Shown here piece by piece: positions 16,188 through 24,048 of a stretch of DNA of 31,799 nucleotides. Below the pieces are notes generated by a model, which saw only the letters and a list, made by a program, of their open reading frames with translations, had not been told where the DNA came from and searched no databases. The stretch's first letter is position 1. Every line of letters begins with the position of its first letter. The position numbers and the translations under genes were made by a program. Origin of the DNA: an uncultured Prevotella sp. (lineage in GTDB: Bacteria > Bacteroidota > Bacteroidia > Bacteroidales > Bacteroidaceae); NCBI GenBank assembly GCA_934215545.1, contig CAKQAD010000013.1:1-31799 (forward strand), read 5' to 3'.

Positions 16188-16453
16188 AACTATTTAAAAA
16201 CAAGTGGTGAGTGGTTGTGCGGATTGCACACTTAGATTTTGATATGTGGTAATAGATTGAAAATGAGAATGTAACCATCTGCACACTCGTAATTCAAAAA
16301 AATAACACTGCCTGTTGCTTTGTTCATTCATTTGCCACTCTTGAGAGCCTTAATCACTGCAAATATTGTCTTGCTGCCTTGAGCGAACTAATTATTTAAC
16401 GCTCGTTTATGTAAAAAAGAACACTTCGAGCTGTGCTTTTTCTCTTATATGAA

Positions 16454-16506
16454 AAAACGCAAGCAGCGTAGCCTGCCATATAGCGGGGCTGCACTGCTTG
16501 CGTTTT
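16454..16506 (-). terminator. Terminator after the CBM9-like gene
   Basis: AAAACGCAAGCAG (16454-16466) pairs perfectly with CTGCTTGCGTTTT (16494-16506). After one mismatch the stem extends by GTAGCC/GGCTGC. The flanks give T runs in both directions, so it could act bidirectionally. It lies about 45 bases after the stop of the minus-strand gene. Confidence 0.75.
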
Positions 16507-16548
16507 AAAAATGATATTATCCGCCTAAGCGTGTGTTACTAAGCTCAC

Positions 16549-17205
16549 TTATTCAAAGTGTATGTCGCCAAAGAAGTCGGGACGATGGAAGTCGGGTTTA
16601 GGCAGGTCGATAGGGTAGAACGACAGGAAGTGGGGGTGTGGCAGGCAGTCGCCGCACTTGTACACGTTGGCCTTGGCATCGAGTCCGTTAAGGCTCTGCA
16701 CCTTGTGTTGATAGAACACAGTGGTAGGAATGGCAAGGCACAGCTGCCATGTCTGCTGTCCCATGCGAGCCTCGAAAGGCGTGCGCCCCATTGTTGTCCA
16801 GCGGTCGATTTGCGCTGTTATCTGTTGTGGAGCACGTTCTCTGTTGTGTCGTTCTGGTCCGAAGCCCACGAGCAACTGTCCGGCGGCGTTGCACTCTATA
16901 TTATAATATGTGCCGTCAGCCACTGGCGATATGAACAATTCGCAGCAAGAGTCTTCCCACACATTGCCATCGTCGTGAGGTGCGCGTGCTGCCACGCACT
17001 CCTCGTTCACGCGGTAGTTGATGAGCAGTTGGTTGCCGTTGTGTGCCATTCGCACCTCCATCTGTGGGCGATATGGATAAGCCTCTGCCCAGTCGTGATG
17101 TGCCACCTCTACGAAGTCGATGCCCGCTTCGTCCATTATACGACAAATCTCAGCCGCCTTCACATCGGCGACTGAGATTTGCTTAACATTCAGTTTGTTC
17201 TGCAT
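16549..17205 (-). CDS. Carbohydrate-binding family 9-like protein
   Basis: 218 residues from the ATG at 17205, beginning MQNKLNVKQISV. The body resembles the CBM9-like beta-sandwich domain (YPYRPQMEVRMAHNG, WEDSCCELFISP, YYNIECNAAGQLLVGFG, LSFYPIDLPKPDFHRPDFFGDIHF), which binds sugar ends or occurs next to glycoside hydrolases. The frame stays open to an ATG at 17310, only six bases after nagB. I prefer 17205 because the extra 35 codons would cover a perfect 15-bp hairpin and because related proteins, as I recall them, begin at about this point. With the longer start, the first 20 residues would look like a weak signal peptide. It is the last gene of the hexosaminidase-nagB group. Confidence 0.8.
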   Translation of the reverse strand: MQNKLNVKQISVADVKAAEICRIMDEAGIDFVEVAHHDWAEAYPYRPQMEVRMAHNGNQLLINYRVNEECVAARAPHDDGNVWEDSCCELFISPVADGTYYNIECNAAGQLLVGFGPERHNRERAPQQITAQIDRWTTMGRTPFEARMGQQTWQLCLAIPTTVFYQHKVQSLNGLDAKANVYKCGDCLPHPHFLSFYPIDLPKPDFHRPDFFGDIHFE

Positions 17206-17223
17206 ATCGTGCTGTTTGTTAAG

Positions 17224-17260
17224 CCTGCCGCTGCAAGCATTGTTGGCTTGCAGCGGCAGG
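17224..17260 (-). promoter_or_regulatory. Intercistronic hairpin between nagB and the CBM9-like gene
   Basis: A perfect 15-bp inverted repeat CCTGCCGCTGCAAGC / GCTTGCAGCGGCAGG with a 7-nt loop. There is no T run on the minus strand, so it looks more like an mRNA-stabilising or partial attenuating hairpin than a simple terminator. It would set nagB expression above that of the downstream gene. Confidence 0.6.
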
Positions 17261-17315
17261 GCGATAGATGTAAATATCTGCAAGATGATGCCGATGAACG
17301 ACGTCATCATGACAA

Positions 17316-18107
17316 TTAAAGATTGTTCTTCTCGATGTCTTTGAAGTAGCGATAAGTGCTTACCTTCAGGTCATCGGTAGCAGCCTCGTCGGCAACGATG
17401 ATGCCGTGCTGGTGCATCTGGAGCACAGAGATAGTCCACATCTGTGTAACCGGACCCTCTACTGCAGCCTGCAGAGCGCGTGTCTTGTTATGGCCATTAA
17501 CGAGAATCATCACCTCGCGAGCAGCCATTACAGTGCCAACGCCCACGGTGAGAGCTGTTGTAGGCACCTTGTTGATATCGTTGTCGAAGAAACGAGAGTT
17601 AGCCACGATAGTGTCGGTGGTCAGAGTCTTCTGGCGTGTGCGTGATGTGAGTGAAGAACCTGGCTCGTTGAAGGCGATGTGTCCGTCAGGACCGATGCCA
17701 CCGATGAAGAGGTCGATGCCACCAGCCTCTTCGATCATCTGCTCGTAGTGAGCGCACTCAGCCTCGAGGTCGGCAGCGTTGCCGTTGAGTATGTGGATGT
17801 TCTCCTTAGGGCAGTCTACATGGTCGAAGAAGTTCTTAGCCATGAATGAGTGGTAGCTTTCTGGGTGCTCTTCAGGCAAACCTACATACTCGTCCATGTT
17901 GAATGTAAGAACATTCTTGAACGAAACGCGGCCCTGCTTGCAAGCCTCTGCCAATGCGTGATACATGCCGATAGGTGAAGAACCGGTAGGCAAGCCAAGC
18001 ACAAACTTGTGGTCGGGTGTTGGGTTAAACTTGTTGATGCGTTCAATCACATGTTCAGCAGCCCACTTTGACAACTGATCATAATCTTTTTCGATAATTA
18101 ATCTCAT
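17316..18107 (-). CDS. nagB: Glucosamine-6-phosphate deaminase
   Basis: NagB converts glucosamine 6-phosphate to fructose 6-phosphate and ammonia, feeding amino sugars into glycolysis. The 263 residues match the family length. The catalytic residues fall at the E. coli positions: D72 (FNMDEYVG), D141 and H143 ([12 protein letters not shown]) and E148. The phosphate-binding LPTGSSP lies at 39-45. The gene follows the hexosaminidase by 84 bases on the same strand, so GlcNAc release and catabolism are linked. A deacetylase (nagA) is not in the window. Confidence 0.96.
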   Translation of the reverse strand: MRLIIEKDYDQLSKWAAEHVIERINKFNPTPDHKFVLGLPTGSSPIGMYHALAEACKQGRVSFKNVLTFNMDEYVGLPEEHPESYHSFMAKNFFDHVDCPKENIHILNGNAADLEAECAHYEQMIEEAGGIDLFIGGIGPDGHIAFNEPGSSLTSRTRQKTLTTDTIVANSRFFDNDINKVPTTALTVGVGTVMAAREVMILVNGHNKTRALQAAVEGPVTQMWTISVLQMHQHGIIVADEAATDDLKVSTYRYFKDIEKNNL

Positions 18108-18191
18108 AATAGTATTTTTGAGTTTTGTTTATATTAGATTTCTTTGTTATATACACTCTTTTATTGATGTATGTTCTATCCTCTGCCTTGG

Positions 18192-19820
18192 TTAGTTTTC
18201 TATCCAAGGCGACACCATGCGTTCTGGCCACAGATGCTTGGCATAGTTCCAATGGTAGAGCTCGTAGGTGTTGGTGAGTCGGGTGAGTCGTGTCTTGAAA
18301 GCCTCGAAATCCTTGGCACCATTCACCCACTGCACTTCGGCGAGAGCCGCCATGCGAGGCATGATGTAGTATTCCAATGTGCTTGGGCAGGTGATATACT
18401 CTGTCCACACGTTGGCCTGCACGCCCAGCATGTGCTTCTTGGCAGCCTCAGAGAGGTTGTCGGGGCAAGGCTCGAAGCCGTAAAGTTTCTCCACGGTGAT
18501 GCAGTTGTTGCAGAGCGAAGGCTCGTATTTCACCTCCTTGTCGGTCTGTTGGAAGTCGAAGTAGCAATAGGTGGTAGGCGACATTATCACGTCGTGACCC
18601 TTCTCCGATGCCTTTTCGCCGTTTTGTGTGCCGCGCCAGCTCATGATGGTGGCACTCTCGTTGATGTCGCCCTCCAAAATCTCATCCCATCCGATGATGC
18701 TATGCTGGCGGCTGTTTACGAATTTCTCTATGCGGTTGGTGAAGTAGCCCTGCATGTTCTTGGCGTTGAGTCCGTGCTCCTTAGCCACTGCCTGGCATTT
18801 TGCGCAAGCCTGCCAGCGTGTGGTAGGCGTCTCGTCGCCACCGATATGAATGTAATTAGATGGGAATATGTCCATCAGCTCTGCCAATACATCCTGGCAG
18901 AAGTCGTACACCTTTTCGTTGCCAAGGCAAAGCACATCGGTGTATATGCCCCAACGATGTCCCACCTCATACGGGCCTCCAGTGCATCCCAGCTCCGGAT
19001 AGGCTGCTAAAGCCGCCTTCATGTGTCCAGGCATGTCGATTTCGGGAATCACGGTGATGTAGCGTTCTGCTGCATATCTCACAATCTCGCGAGCCTCCTC
19101 TTGAGTGTAGAAGCCACCATATTCCAGACTGTCGTCTGCCATGGAGTTATGGCCCACAACGGTGCCTGAGCGCTTAGAGCCGATGGTGGTGAGTCGTGGA
19201 TACTTCTTTATCTCTATACGCCATCCCTGGTCGTCGGTGAGATGCCAGTGCATCACGTTCATATTGTGCAGGGCGAGCATATTGATAAATTTCTTTACAA
19301 AACCAATAGAGAAGAAGTGGCGCGAGCAGTCGAGCATCATGCCGCGATAGCCAAAGCGTGGTGCGTCGGCAATCTTCACTGCAGGCAGCTCCACCGCCTC
19401 CATCTTGCCTATAGGCAGCGACTTGCGCAGTGTCTGCACACCATAGAACACGCCCTTGCCAGTGCTTCCGGCAATGACGATGCCCTTCTTGTCCACGCTG
19501 AGCTGATAGGCCTCTTCGCCCTGTATCTTGGAGTCGATGGCAAGGCGGATGCAGTTTTTGCTTACTTTGGTGTCGACGCTAACCTTGATGTTTGTGGCCT
19601 CATGAATGTATTCGGCAAGAAACTCGGCATCGCGCTGAAGGTCGGCATTGCCGGCAGGATAAACCACACGGGTGTTGGCATTAACAACGAAAGCCTCGCC
19701 TTTGACATTCTGAATGGAGCTTGGCAATGGCACCACATTGTAGTCGGCAACATCGGCTGCACTCATCATGCAAGGCACTGCTGCCAACATAAACAAGATA
19801 GAAACAATGATTTTCTTCAT
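18192..19820 (-). CDS. Beta-N-acetylhexosaminidase, GH20
   Basis: 542 residues with a signal peptide (1-21, ending CMMSAAD), so it acts in the periplasm or at the surface. An N-terminal GH20b domain (about 25-150) precedes the catalytic TIM barrel (about 155-520). The catalytic pair D329-E330 sits in HIGGDETP, and other barrel motifs are visible (MLDCSRHFF, HWHLTDDQGWR, IPEIDMPGH, SWRG). It removes terminal beta-GlcNAc or GalNAc from glycans such as N-glycans and mucin O-glycans or from chitobiose. It is first in the group with nagB and has a full consensus promoter at 19883-19913. It lacks a C-terminal carbohydrate-binding module. Confidence 0.95.
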   Translation of the reverse strand: MKKIIVSILFMLAAVPCMMSAADVADYNVVPLPSSIQNVKGEAFVVNANTRVVYPAGNADLQRDAEFLAEYIHEATNIKVSVDTKVSKNCIRLAIDSKIQGEEAYQLSVDKKGIVIAGSTGKGVFYGVQTLRKSLPIGKMEAVELPAVKIADAPRFGYRGMMLDCSRHFFSIGFVKKFINMLALHNMNVMHWHLTDDQGWRIEIKKYPRLTTIGSKRSGTVVGHNSMADDSLEYGGFYTQEEAREIVRYAAERYITVIPEIDMPGHMKAALAAYPELGCTGGPYEVGHRWGIYTDVLCLGNEKVYDFCQDVLAELMDIFPSNYIHIGGDETPTTRWQACAKCQAVAKEHGLNAKNMQGYFTNRIEKFVNSRQHSIIGWDEILEGDINESATIMSWRGTQNGEKASEKGHDVIMSPTTYCYFDFQQTDKEVKYEPSLCNNCITVEKLYGFEPCPDNLSEAAKKHMLGVQANVWTEYITCPSTLEYYIMPRMAALAEVQWVNGAKDFEAFKTRLTRLTNTYELYHWNYAKHLWPERMVSPWIEN

Positions 19821-19882
19821 GTTTTAGTGTAGATAAAATGATTTAAGTTTTTTTACAGAAAACGCTCTGCTTATATGTTTTA

Positions 19883-19913
19883 CAAAGGTAGTGATTAAAT
19901 TCAATACGTCAAA
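19883..19913 (-). promoter_or_regulatory. Bacteroidota-type promoter of hexosaminidase-nagB
   Basis: On the minus strand TTTG (19910-19913), a 19-base spacer and TACCTTTG (19883-19890) match the consensus fully. The start site is near 19876, giving a leader of about 55 nt. Confidence 0.8.
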
Positions 19914-19994
19914 GAAAAACAAATAAAATGCCGTTTCTTGTGGTGAGTTTTTAATTTTATTAAAAAATATACCCTTTAATCATCGTTTTTTGTG

Positions 19995-20002
19995 TAGCTT
20001 TG
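19995..20002 (+). promoter_or_regulatory. Probable -7 element of the menE-like gene
   Basis: TAGCTTTG matches TAnnTTTG and is followed by the usual CA. No TTTG lies 19-21 bases upstream (nearest TTTA at 16), so the promoter may be weak or activator-dependent. Confidence 0.45.
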
Positions 20003-20055
20003 CATTGTAGCATACGCTTGCTGCCCCGACAATAGTATTTTCAACCAATGCACAC

Positions 20056-21021
20056 ATGACGCTAACAGAATTCATCAACGAGTGGCATTCGCCCAGTCCC
20101 ACGCTCCTGGTTCACACCAGCGGTTCTACCGGCAAACCCAAACCAATGCTTGTAGAGAAACGCCGCATGGAGGCGTCGGCACGCATCACCTGCCGCTTCT
20201 TGGGTTTGAAGTCAGGCGACACAGCCCTGCTGTGCATGCCCCTCGACTATATAGCAGGCAAGATGATGGTGGTGCGCTCCCTTGTGTGGCAGCTACGTCT
20301 GCTGTCGGTGGAGCCCAGCGGGCATCCGCTTCGTGGACTCAAAAATGCTCCCGTGTTTGCTGCTATGGTGCCATTGCAGGTGTACAACAGTTTGCAGGTG
20401 GAGAAGGAGCGCGCGCTGCTCAGACAGATAAAGCATCTCATCATCGGCGGTGGGGCAGTGAGCAGTGAGCTGGCAGCCGAATTGAAACACTTCCCCAATG
20501 CCGTTTGGAGCACCTATGGCATGACCGAAACCCTCTCGCACATTGCCCTGCGTAGACTTAGTGGCGAAGGTGCAACCAATTGGTATGAGCCGTTTGAGGG
20601 CGTTAAGGTGAGTCTTGATGATGCAGGATGTATTGTCGTTGATGCTCCTGCAGTATGCGCTAAGCCTCTTGTTACCAACGATATTGCGGAGATAGCGCCA
20701 GATGGGCGTTGCTTCCGCATACGTGGCAGGCGCGACAATGTAATATGTAGCGGAGGCATAAAGCTGCAGATAGAGGAGATAGAAGCGCATCTACAAGCTT
20801 TTACAACCATTCCGTTTGTGATTACGAAGCGCCCCGATGCACGACTCGGCGAGACCGTAGTGCTACTTGCTGCGCCAGAAGACATTGAAACCTTGCGCAC
20901 TGCGTGCAAGGCACATCTCACCAAATACGAACAGCCACGCATGTTCATAGCCGTAGACCAGCTGCCATACACCGAAACCGGTAAGCCGGCACGTGCCGAA
21001 GCATTCAGAATGGCACAATAA
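20056..21021 (+). CDS. menE: O-succinylbenzoate-CoA ligase-like AMP-binding enzyme
   Basis: A 321-residue adenylate-forming enzyme. The ATP-binding loop HTSGSTGKPKPM lies at 20-31. YGMTETLSHIA follows at 154-164. GRCFRIRGRRDNVICSGGIK lies at 217-236 and the C-terminal catalytic Lys segment PYTETGKPAR at 304-313. The short N-terminus, starting almost at the P-loop, fits the compact MenE of Bacteroidales, which makes O-succinylbenzoyl-CoA for menaquinone. Normally menE sits with other men genes. Here it stands alone between the hexosaminidase and sialidase genes, so another acyl or aryl acid cannot be excluded. Confidence 0.75.
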   Translation: MTLTEFINEWHSPSPTLLVHTSGSTGKPKPMLVEKRRMEASARITCRFLGLKSGDTALLCMPLDYIAGKMMVVRSLVWQLRLLSVEPSGHPLRGLKNAPVFAAMVPLQVYNSLQVEKERALLRQIKHLIIGGGAVSSELAAELKHFPNAVWSTYGMTETLSHIALRRLSGEGATNWYEPFEGVKVSLDDAGCIVVDAPAVCAKPLVTNDIAEIAPDGRCFRIRGRRDNVICSGGIKLQIEEIEAHLQAFTTIPFVITKRPDARLGETVVLLAAPEDIETLRTACKAHLTKYEQPRMFIAVDQLPYTETGKPARAEAFRMAQ

Positions 21022-21190
21022 TAAAAGGTTGCCTCGATGAACAACTCGCAGTCGACTTTTGCTATGGCGACTCAGCTACAAAAAACGATAAACTACTCCG
21101 ACACTTTGACCAGATACCGATTGAGGTTAAATAAGTTACTATTGATAATCTTATATACTATATAACTATTTTGAAAACAAAATCAATTTT

Positions 21191-23830
21191 ATGAAGAAAC
21201 AACAACTACTACTCATTCCTGCACTCATACTCGGATGTAAAATGACTGCAGTTGCTGCTCCGTTCAGCATGAAACCTTTGACGACAATGGCTGCAGAAGC
21301 AGCTCAAGAGACTGGCAATTTGACTATCTCCATGAACAACGGAACGTTTACGGCGTTCAACGCAAATGGTAAGTATGCTTCGCATTGGCGTTCCATACAA
21401 ACAGCGCCGACTATTGATATCGATTGCGGAAAGAACAATATGGATGTCAGCTCAAGCAATTCCAACCGCTACCTACAGGCATGGGTGGGTCTGGACGGAT
21501 CTTGCGAGTATAACATTTCCGTAAGTGATGGTTGGAAGATAACTGGTTTCTCGATGGATGTGGCTCTTGTTAATGCAGCGCAGCCCGTCACAGTGAAAGT
21601 GCCTTCAGGTAAGAGCTATTCAATCAGCACCGCTCCTACACGAATCAATGTGGAAGGCGTAGATGCACAGTATGCCTTGTTCACCCTTGTTGGCGAGAAC
21701 CACTCTGTCTACTTGCATAACTTTGTTGTGAAATATGCCGTTGACAAGTCGGAGCGTTTCGATATGCGCACCACTACCTTGTTCAACAATCGTAACAGCG
21801 CTGCACCTTATCGCATTCCAGCCATCGGTGTGGCTCAGAATGGCACACTCGTAGCCGTTGCCGACTATCGCACAAGTAAAAACGATATTGGCACCGGACG
21901 CGTAGACCTTCATATGAAACTCTCTGATAACAACGGACTGACTTGGGGCAATGAACTAAAACCGAAAAATTTTGAAGGTAACGGTGTTCTGAATTATCCT
22001 AATAATAAGGCAGCTTATGGCGACCCCTGCATTGTTGGCGACCGTGAGAGCCCGCGAATGTTAATGATGTCGTGCGCTGGATTCCCCATGTTCACCGACC
22101 CAACAGACAAGCATCAAGGCATTGCTCGCTGGTATTCTACAGATAATGGCAAGAACTGGACGGGTCCTGACTATATCGACGAGCAGTTTGTTTACAAACC
22201 AATGGACGATGCACGACACCATATTCATGGCTTCTTCTTCGCCTCGGGAAGAATCTATCAGAGCCATTATATAAAGAAGAATAACTACTATCGCCTCTAT
22301 TGTGCAGGACTCTCACAGCAGAACAACTCTACTTACGAGAACTGGGTGCTCTATTCCGACGACTTCGGCGAGACATGGGAATTCCTCGGTGGCATCACCA
22401 ATAGCCCGGTGCCCGGTGGTAATGAGGCAAAAGTGGAGGAATTGCCTGGTGGCAACGTGCTCATATCAAGCCGCACAGTGCAAGGACGCTATTTTAACAT
22501 CTTCACTTTCACTGGCAACGATGGCGTTACAGGCTCGTGGGCAACAAAGGCTTTGTCGAATAATGCTGTCGGCGGACTCACCGCCAATAACGGTTGCAAT
22601 GGCGAGATTATGATTTTGCCGGCTATACGCAAGGAGGATAATAAGCAGACATTCATCGCTTTGCAGTCGCTCCCAGTGCAGGATCGCACAAAGGTTACAA
22701 TCTACTATAAAGACCTTGGCAACCCTGCTGCCTACGCATCGCCCGCAGCTTTCGCCCGCAATTGGAATGGACATTATCAGGTGAGCAATATGACTTCGGC
22801 CTACAGCACAATGTGCTTGCAGAAAGACAATACAATAGCTTTCCTCTATGAGGAGGACAGCTATAACAACGGATATAACATTGTGTATAAGCGCTTGAAC
22901 CTCGAGACAATCACTTCCGACAAGTATGCGTTTGATGCAGCATACAAGTATAAACCTATTGAAATCGATAAAGAGCAGGCTGAGCGCAATCAGCAGCTGA
23001 CCGAACTAATTGCCGAAGTAGACGCCGCCGTGAAGGCTAATAGCGCCTATACCATTGGCGGGAAACTCGTAACATCGGCATCGCAGCTTAAGTGTCCGTG
23101 GGGTTGCAAGGAACAAAAGCCAGCAACAGCCACTGGTGGCGATTGGCAGTACGACTGCTTCGACATTTCTAACCTCGTCGACGACAACGCCTACACCTAC
23201 TATCATACAGTGTGGCAGAATGGCGAAGTGGCTCCTGGCACCCACTATCTGGATGTAACAGCTAATGACAAGTTTGAAGGCACAATAAAGGTGTATGTGA
23301 CACGTCGTCATGATGCAGACAACGACCACGTCAAGGCTTTTGCAATTACCGGTACAAACAATGGATCCAACTTTGAGAACATTGCCAATGTAGAGCTACC
23401 TAACGCTGTAAAGGCAGGAAAGGCAGAGGGCGAATTCACTATCGCTGAGGGCAAGAGCTATAATAAACTACGTTTCACCGTCACCTCAACCACGTTGGAG
23501 CGTGGCTACTGGCATATGGCAGAGTTTCAGTTGCGTCCGATGACACTGAGGGCAAGTTGCAAGAACGCTATATATCATGAGGCATTTGTGGCTATAACGA
23601 AAGCGCTGGAAAAAGCAAAGAAGGCAGTTGGCTCTGTTTCTGTTAATGACATTGATGCACTTCAGAACGCTTTCGACGAGTATAAAAAGGCAATAAACCA
23701 CGAAACAAGCATTAACACAATCAGTGTTGAGACAACTCGCAACCATGCAGTCTACGACTTGCAGGGACGTCGTGTGCAGAACATGGGTAAGGGCGTATAT
23801 ATTGTTGACGGAAAGAAAATCGTGAGATAA
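21191..23830 (+). CDS. Multidomain exo-alpha-sialidase, GH33, with C-terminal sorting tail
   Basis: It removes terminal sialic acid from host glycans outside the cell. The 879 residues begin with a signal peptide (1-23, ending TAVAA) and a beta-rich N-terminal domain (about 40-185). The six-bladed sialidase domain (about 190-575) has the YRIP box (207-210, R208) and Asp boxes SDNNGLTWG (245-253), STDNGKNWTG (316-325) and SDDFGETWEF (389-398). The candidate acid/base Asp is in VAVADYR and the nucleophile Tyr in NIVYKRL. A discoidin-like domain follows (about 650-782), then a helical stretch (about 785-840). The tail AVYDLQGRRV...GVYIVDGKKIVR resembles a type IX sorting signal. A terminator follows. 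Sialate catabolic genes (nan) are not in the window. Confidence 0.93.
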   Translation: MKKQQLLLIPALILGCKMTAVAAPFSMKPLTTMAAEAAQETGNLTISMNNGTFTAFNANGKYASHWRSIQTAPTIDIDCGKNNMDVSSSNSNRYLQAWVGLDGSCEYNISVSDGWKITGFSMDVALVNAAQPVTVKVPSGKSYSISTAPTRINVEGVDAQYALFTLVGENHSVYLHNFVVKYAVDKSERFDMRTTTLFNNRNSAAPYRIPAIGVAQNGTLVAVADYRTSKNDIGTGRVDLHMKLSDNNGLTWGNELKPKNFEGNGVLNYPNNKAAYGDPCIVGDRESPRMLMMSCAGFPMFTDPTDKHQGIARWYSTDNGKNWTGPDYIDEQFVYKPMDDARHHIHGFFFASGRIYQSHYIKKNNYYRLYCAGLSQQNNSTYENWVLYSDDFGETWEFLGGITNSPVPGGNEAKVEELPGGNVLISSRTVQGRYFNIFTFTGNDGVTGSWATKALSNNAVGGLTANNGCNGEIMILPAIRKEDNKQTFIALQSLPVQDRTKVTIYYKDLGNPAAYASPAAFARNWNGHYQVSNMTSAYSTMCLQKDNTIAFLYEEDSYNNGYNIVYKRLNLETITSDKYAFDAAYKYKPIEIDKEQAERNQQLTELIAEVDAAVKANSAYTIGGKLVTSASQLKCPWGCKEQKPATATGGDWQYDCFDISNLVDDNAYTYYHTVWQNGEVAPGTHYLDVTANDKFEGTIKVYVTRRHDADNDHVKAFAITGTNNGSNFENIANVELPNAVKAGKAEGEFTIAEGKSYNKLRFTVTSTTLERGYWHMAEFQLRPMTLRASCKNAIYHEAFVAITKALEKAKKAVGSVSVNDIDALQNAFDEYKKAINHETSINTISVETTRNHAVYDLQGRRVQNMGKGVYIVDGKKIVR

Positions 23831-23853
23831 GCAACTGTCTCGACTTTGACAAT

Positions 23854-23892
23854 ATTGGCGTTTCGTGTGCTGCCTGCATGCGAAACGCCAAT
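23854..23892 (+). terminator. Terminator of the sialidase gene
   Basis: A perfect 12-bp inverted repeat ATTGGCGTTTCG / CGAAACGCCAAT (23854-23865 with 23881-23892) has a 15-nt loop. It is followed by a T/A-rich tract and begins 24 bases after the stop. Confidence 0.7.
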
Positions 23893-23942
23893 TATATTTA
23901 TTATAAAATCATAAAAAGGCGCACCCTTTCAGAAATATTTAG

Positions 23943-23950
23943 TAATTTTG
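23943..23950 (+). promoter_or_regulatory. Possible -7 element of the lysS operon
   Basis: TAATTTTG, followed by CA, matches TAnnTTTG about 100 bases before the lysS ATG. No TTTG is found at the right distance upstream. Confidence 0.4.
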
Positions 23951-24048
23951 CACGAGTAATTTGCATTGTTGTGCGCTGTCGGCTTAGTATGGCAACTCTG
24001 CGCATAGCATGTAACGAATTTGAAAAATAAAAACAGAAGATATAAAAT

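Larger units (their letters stand above)
15679..16548. other. 870-bp intergenic region with no convincing gene
   Basis: A/T-rich sequence. Open frames of 124 codons (plus, 15758) and 61 codons (minus, 16160) have no recognisable domain and Cys/Phe/Lys-rich composition, so I treat them as chance. The region holds a 22-bp tandem repeat (16122-16187), a hairpin AAGCCCA...TGGGCTT near 16102-16130, a small hairpin TGTGC-GGATT-GCACA near 16216, and the terminator at 16454-16506. Confidence 0.5.

Noticed and set aside
21037..21165. Small frame of 42 codons between menE and the sialidase (MNNSQSTFAMATQLQ...)
   Set aside because: No family resemblance or clear ribosome binding site. It may be only 3' untranslated sequence.
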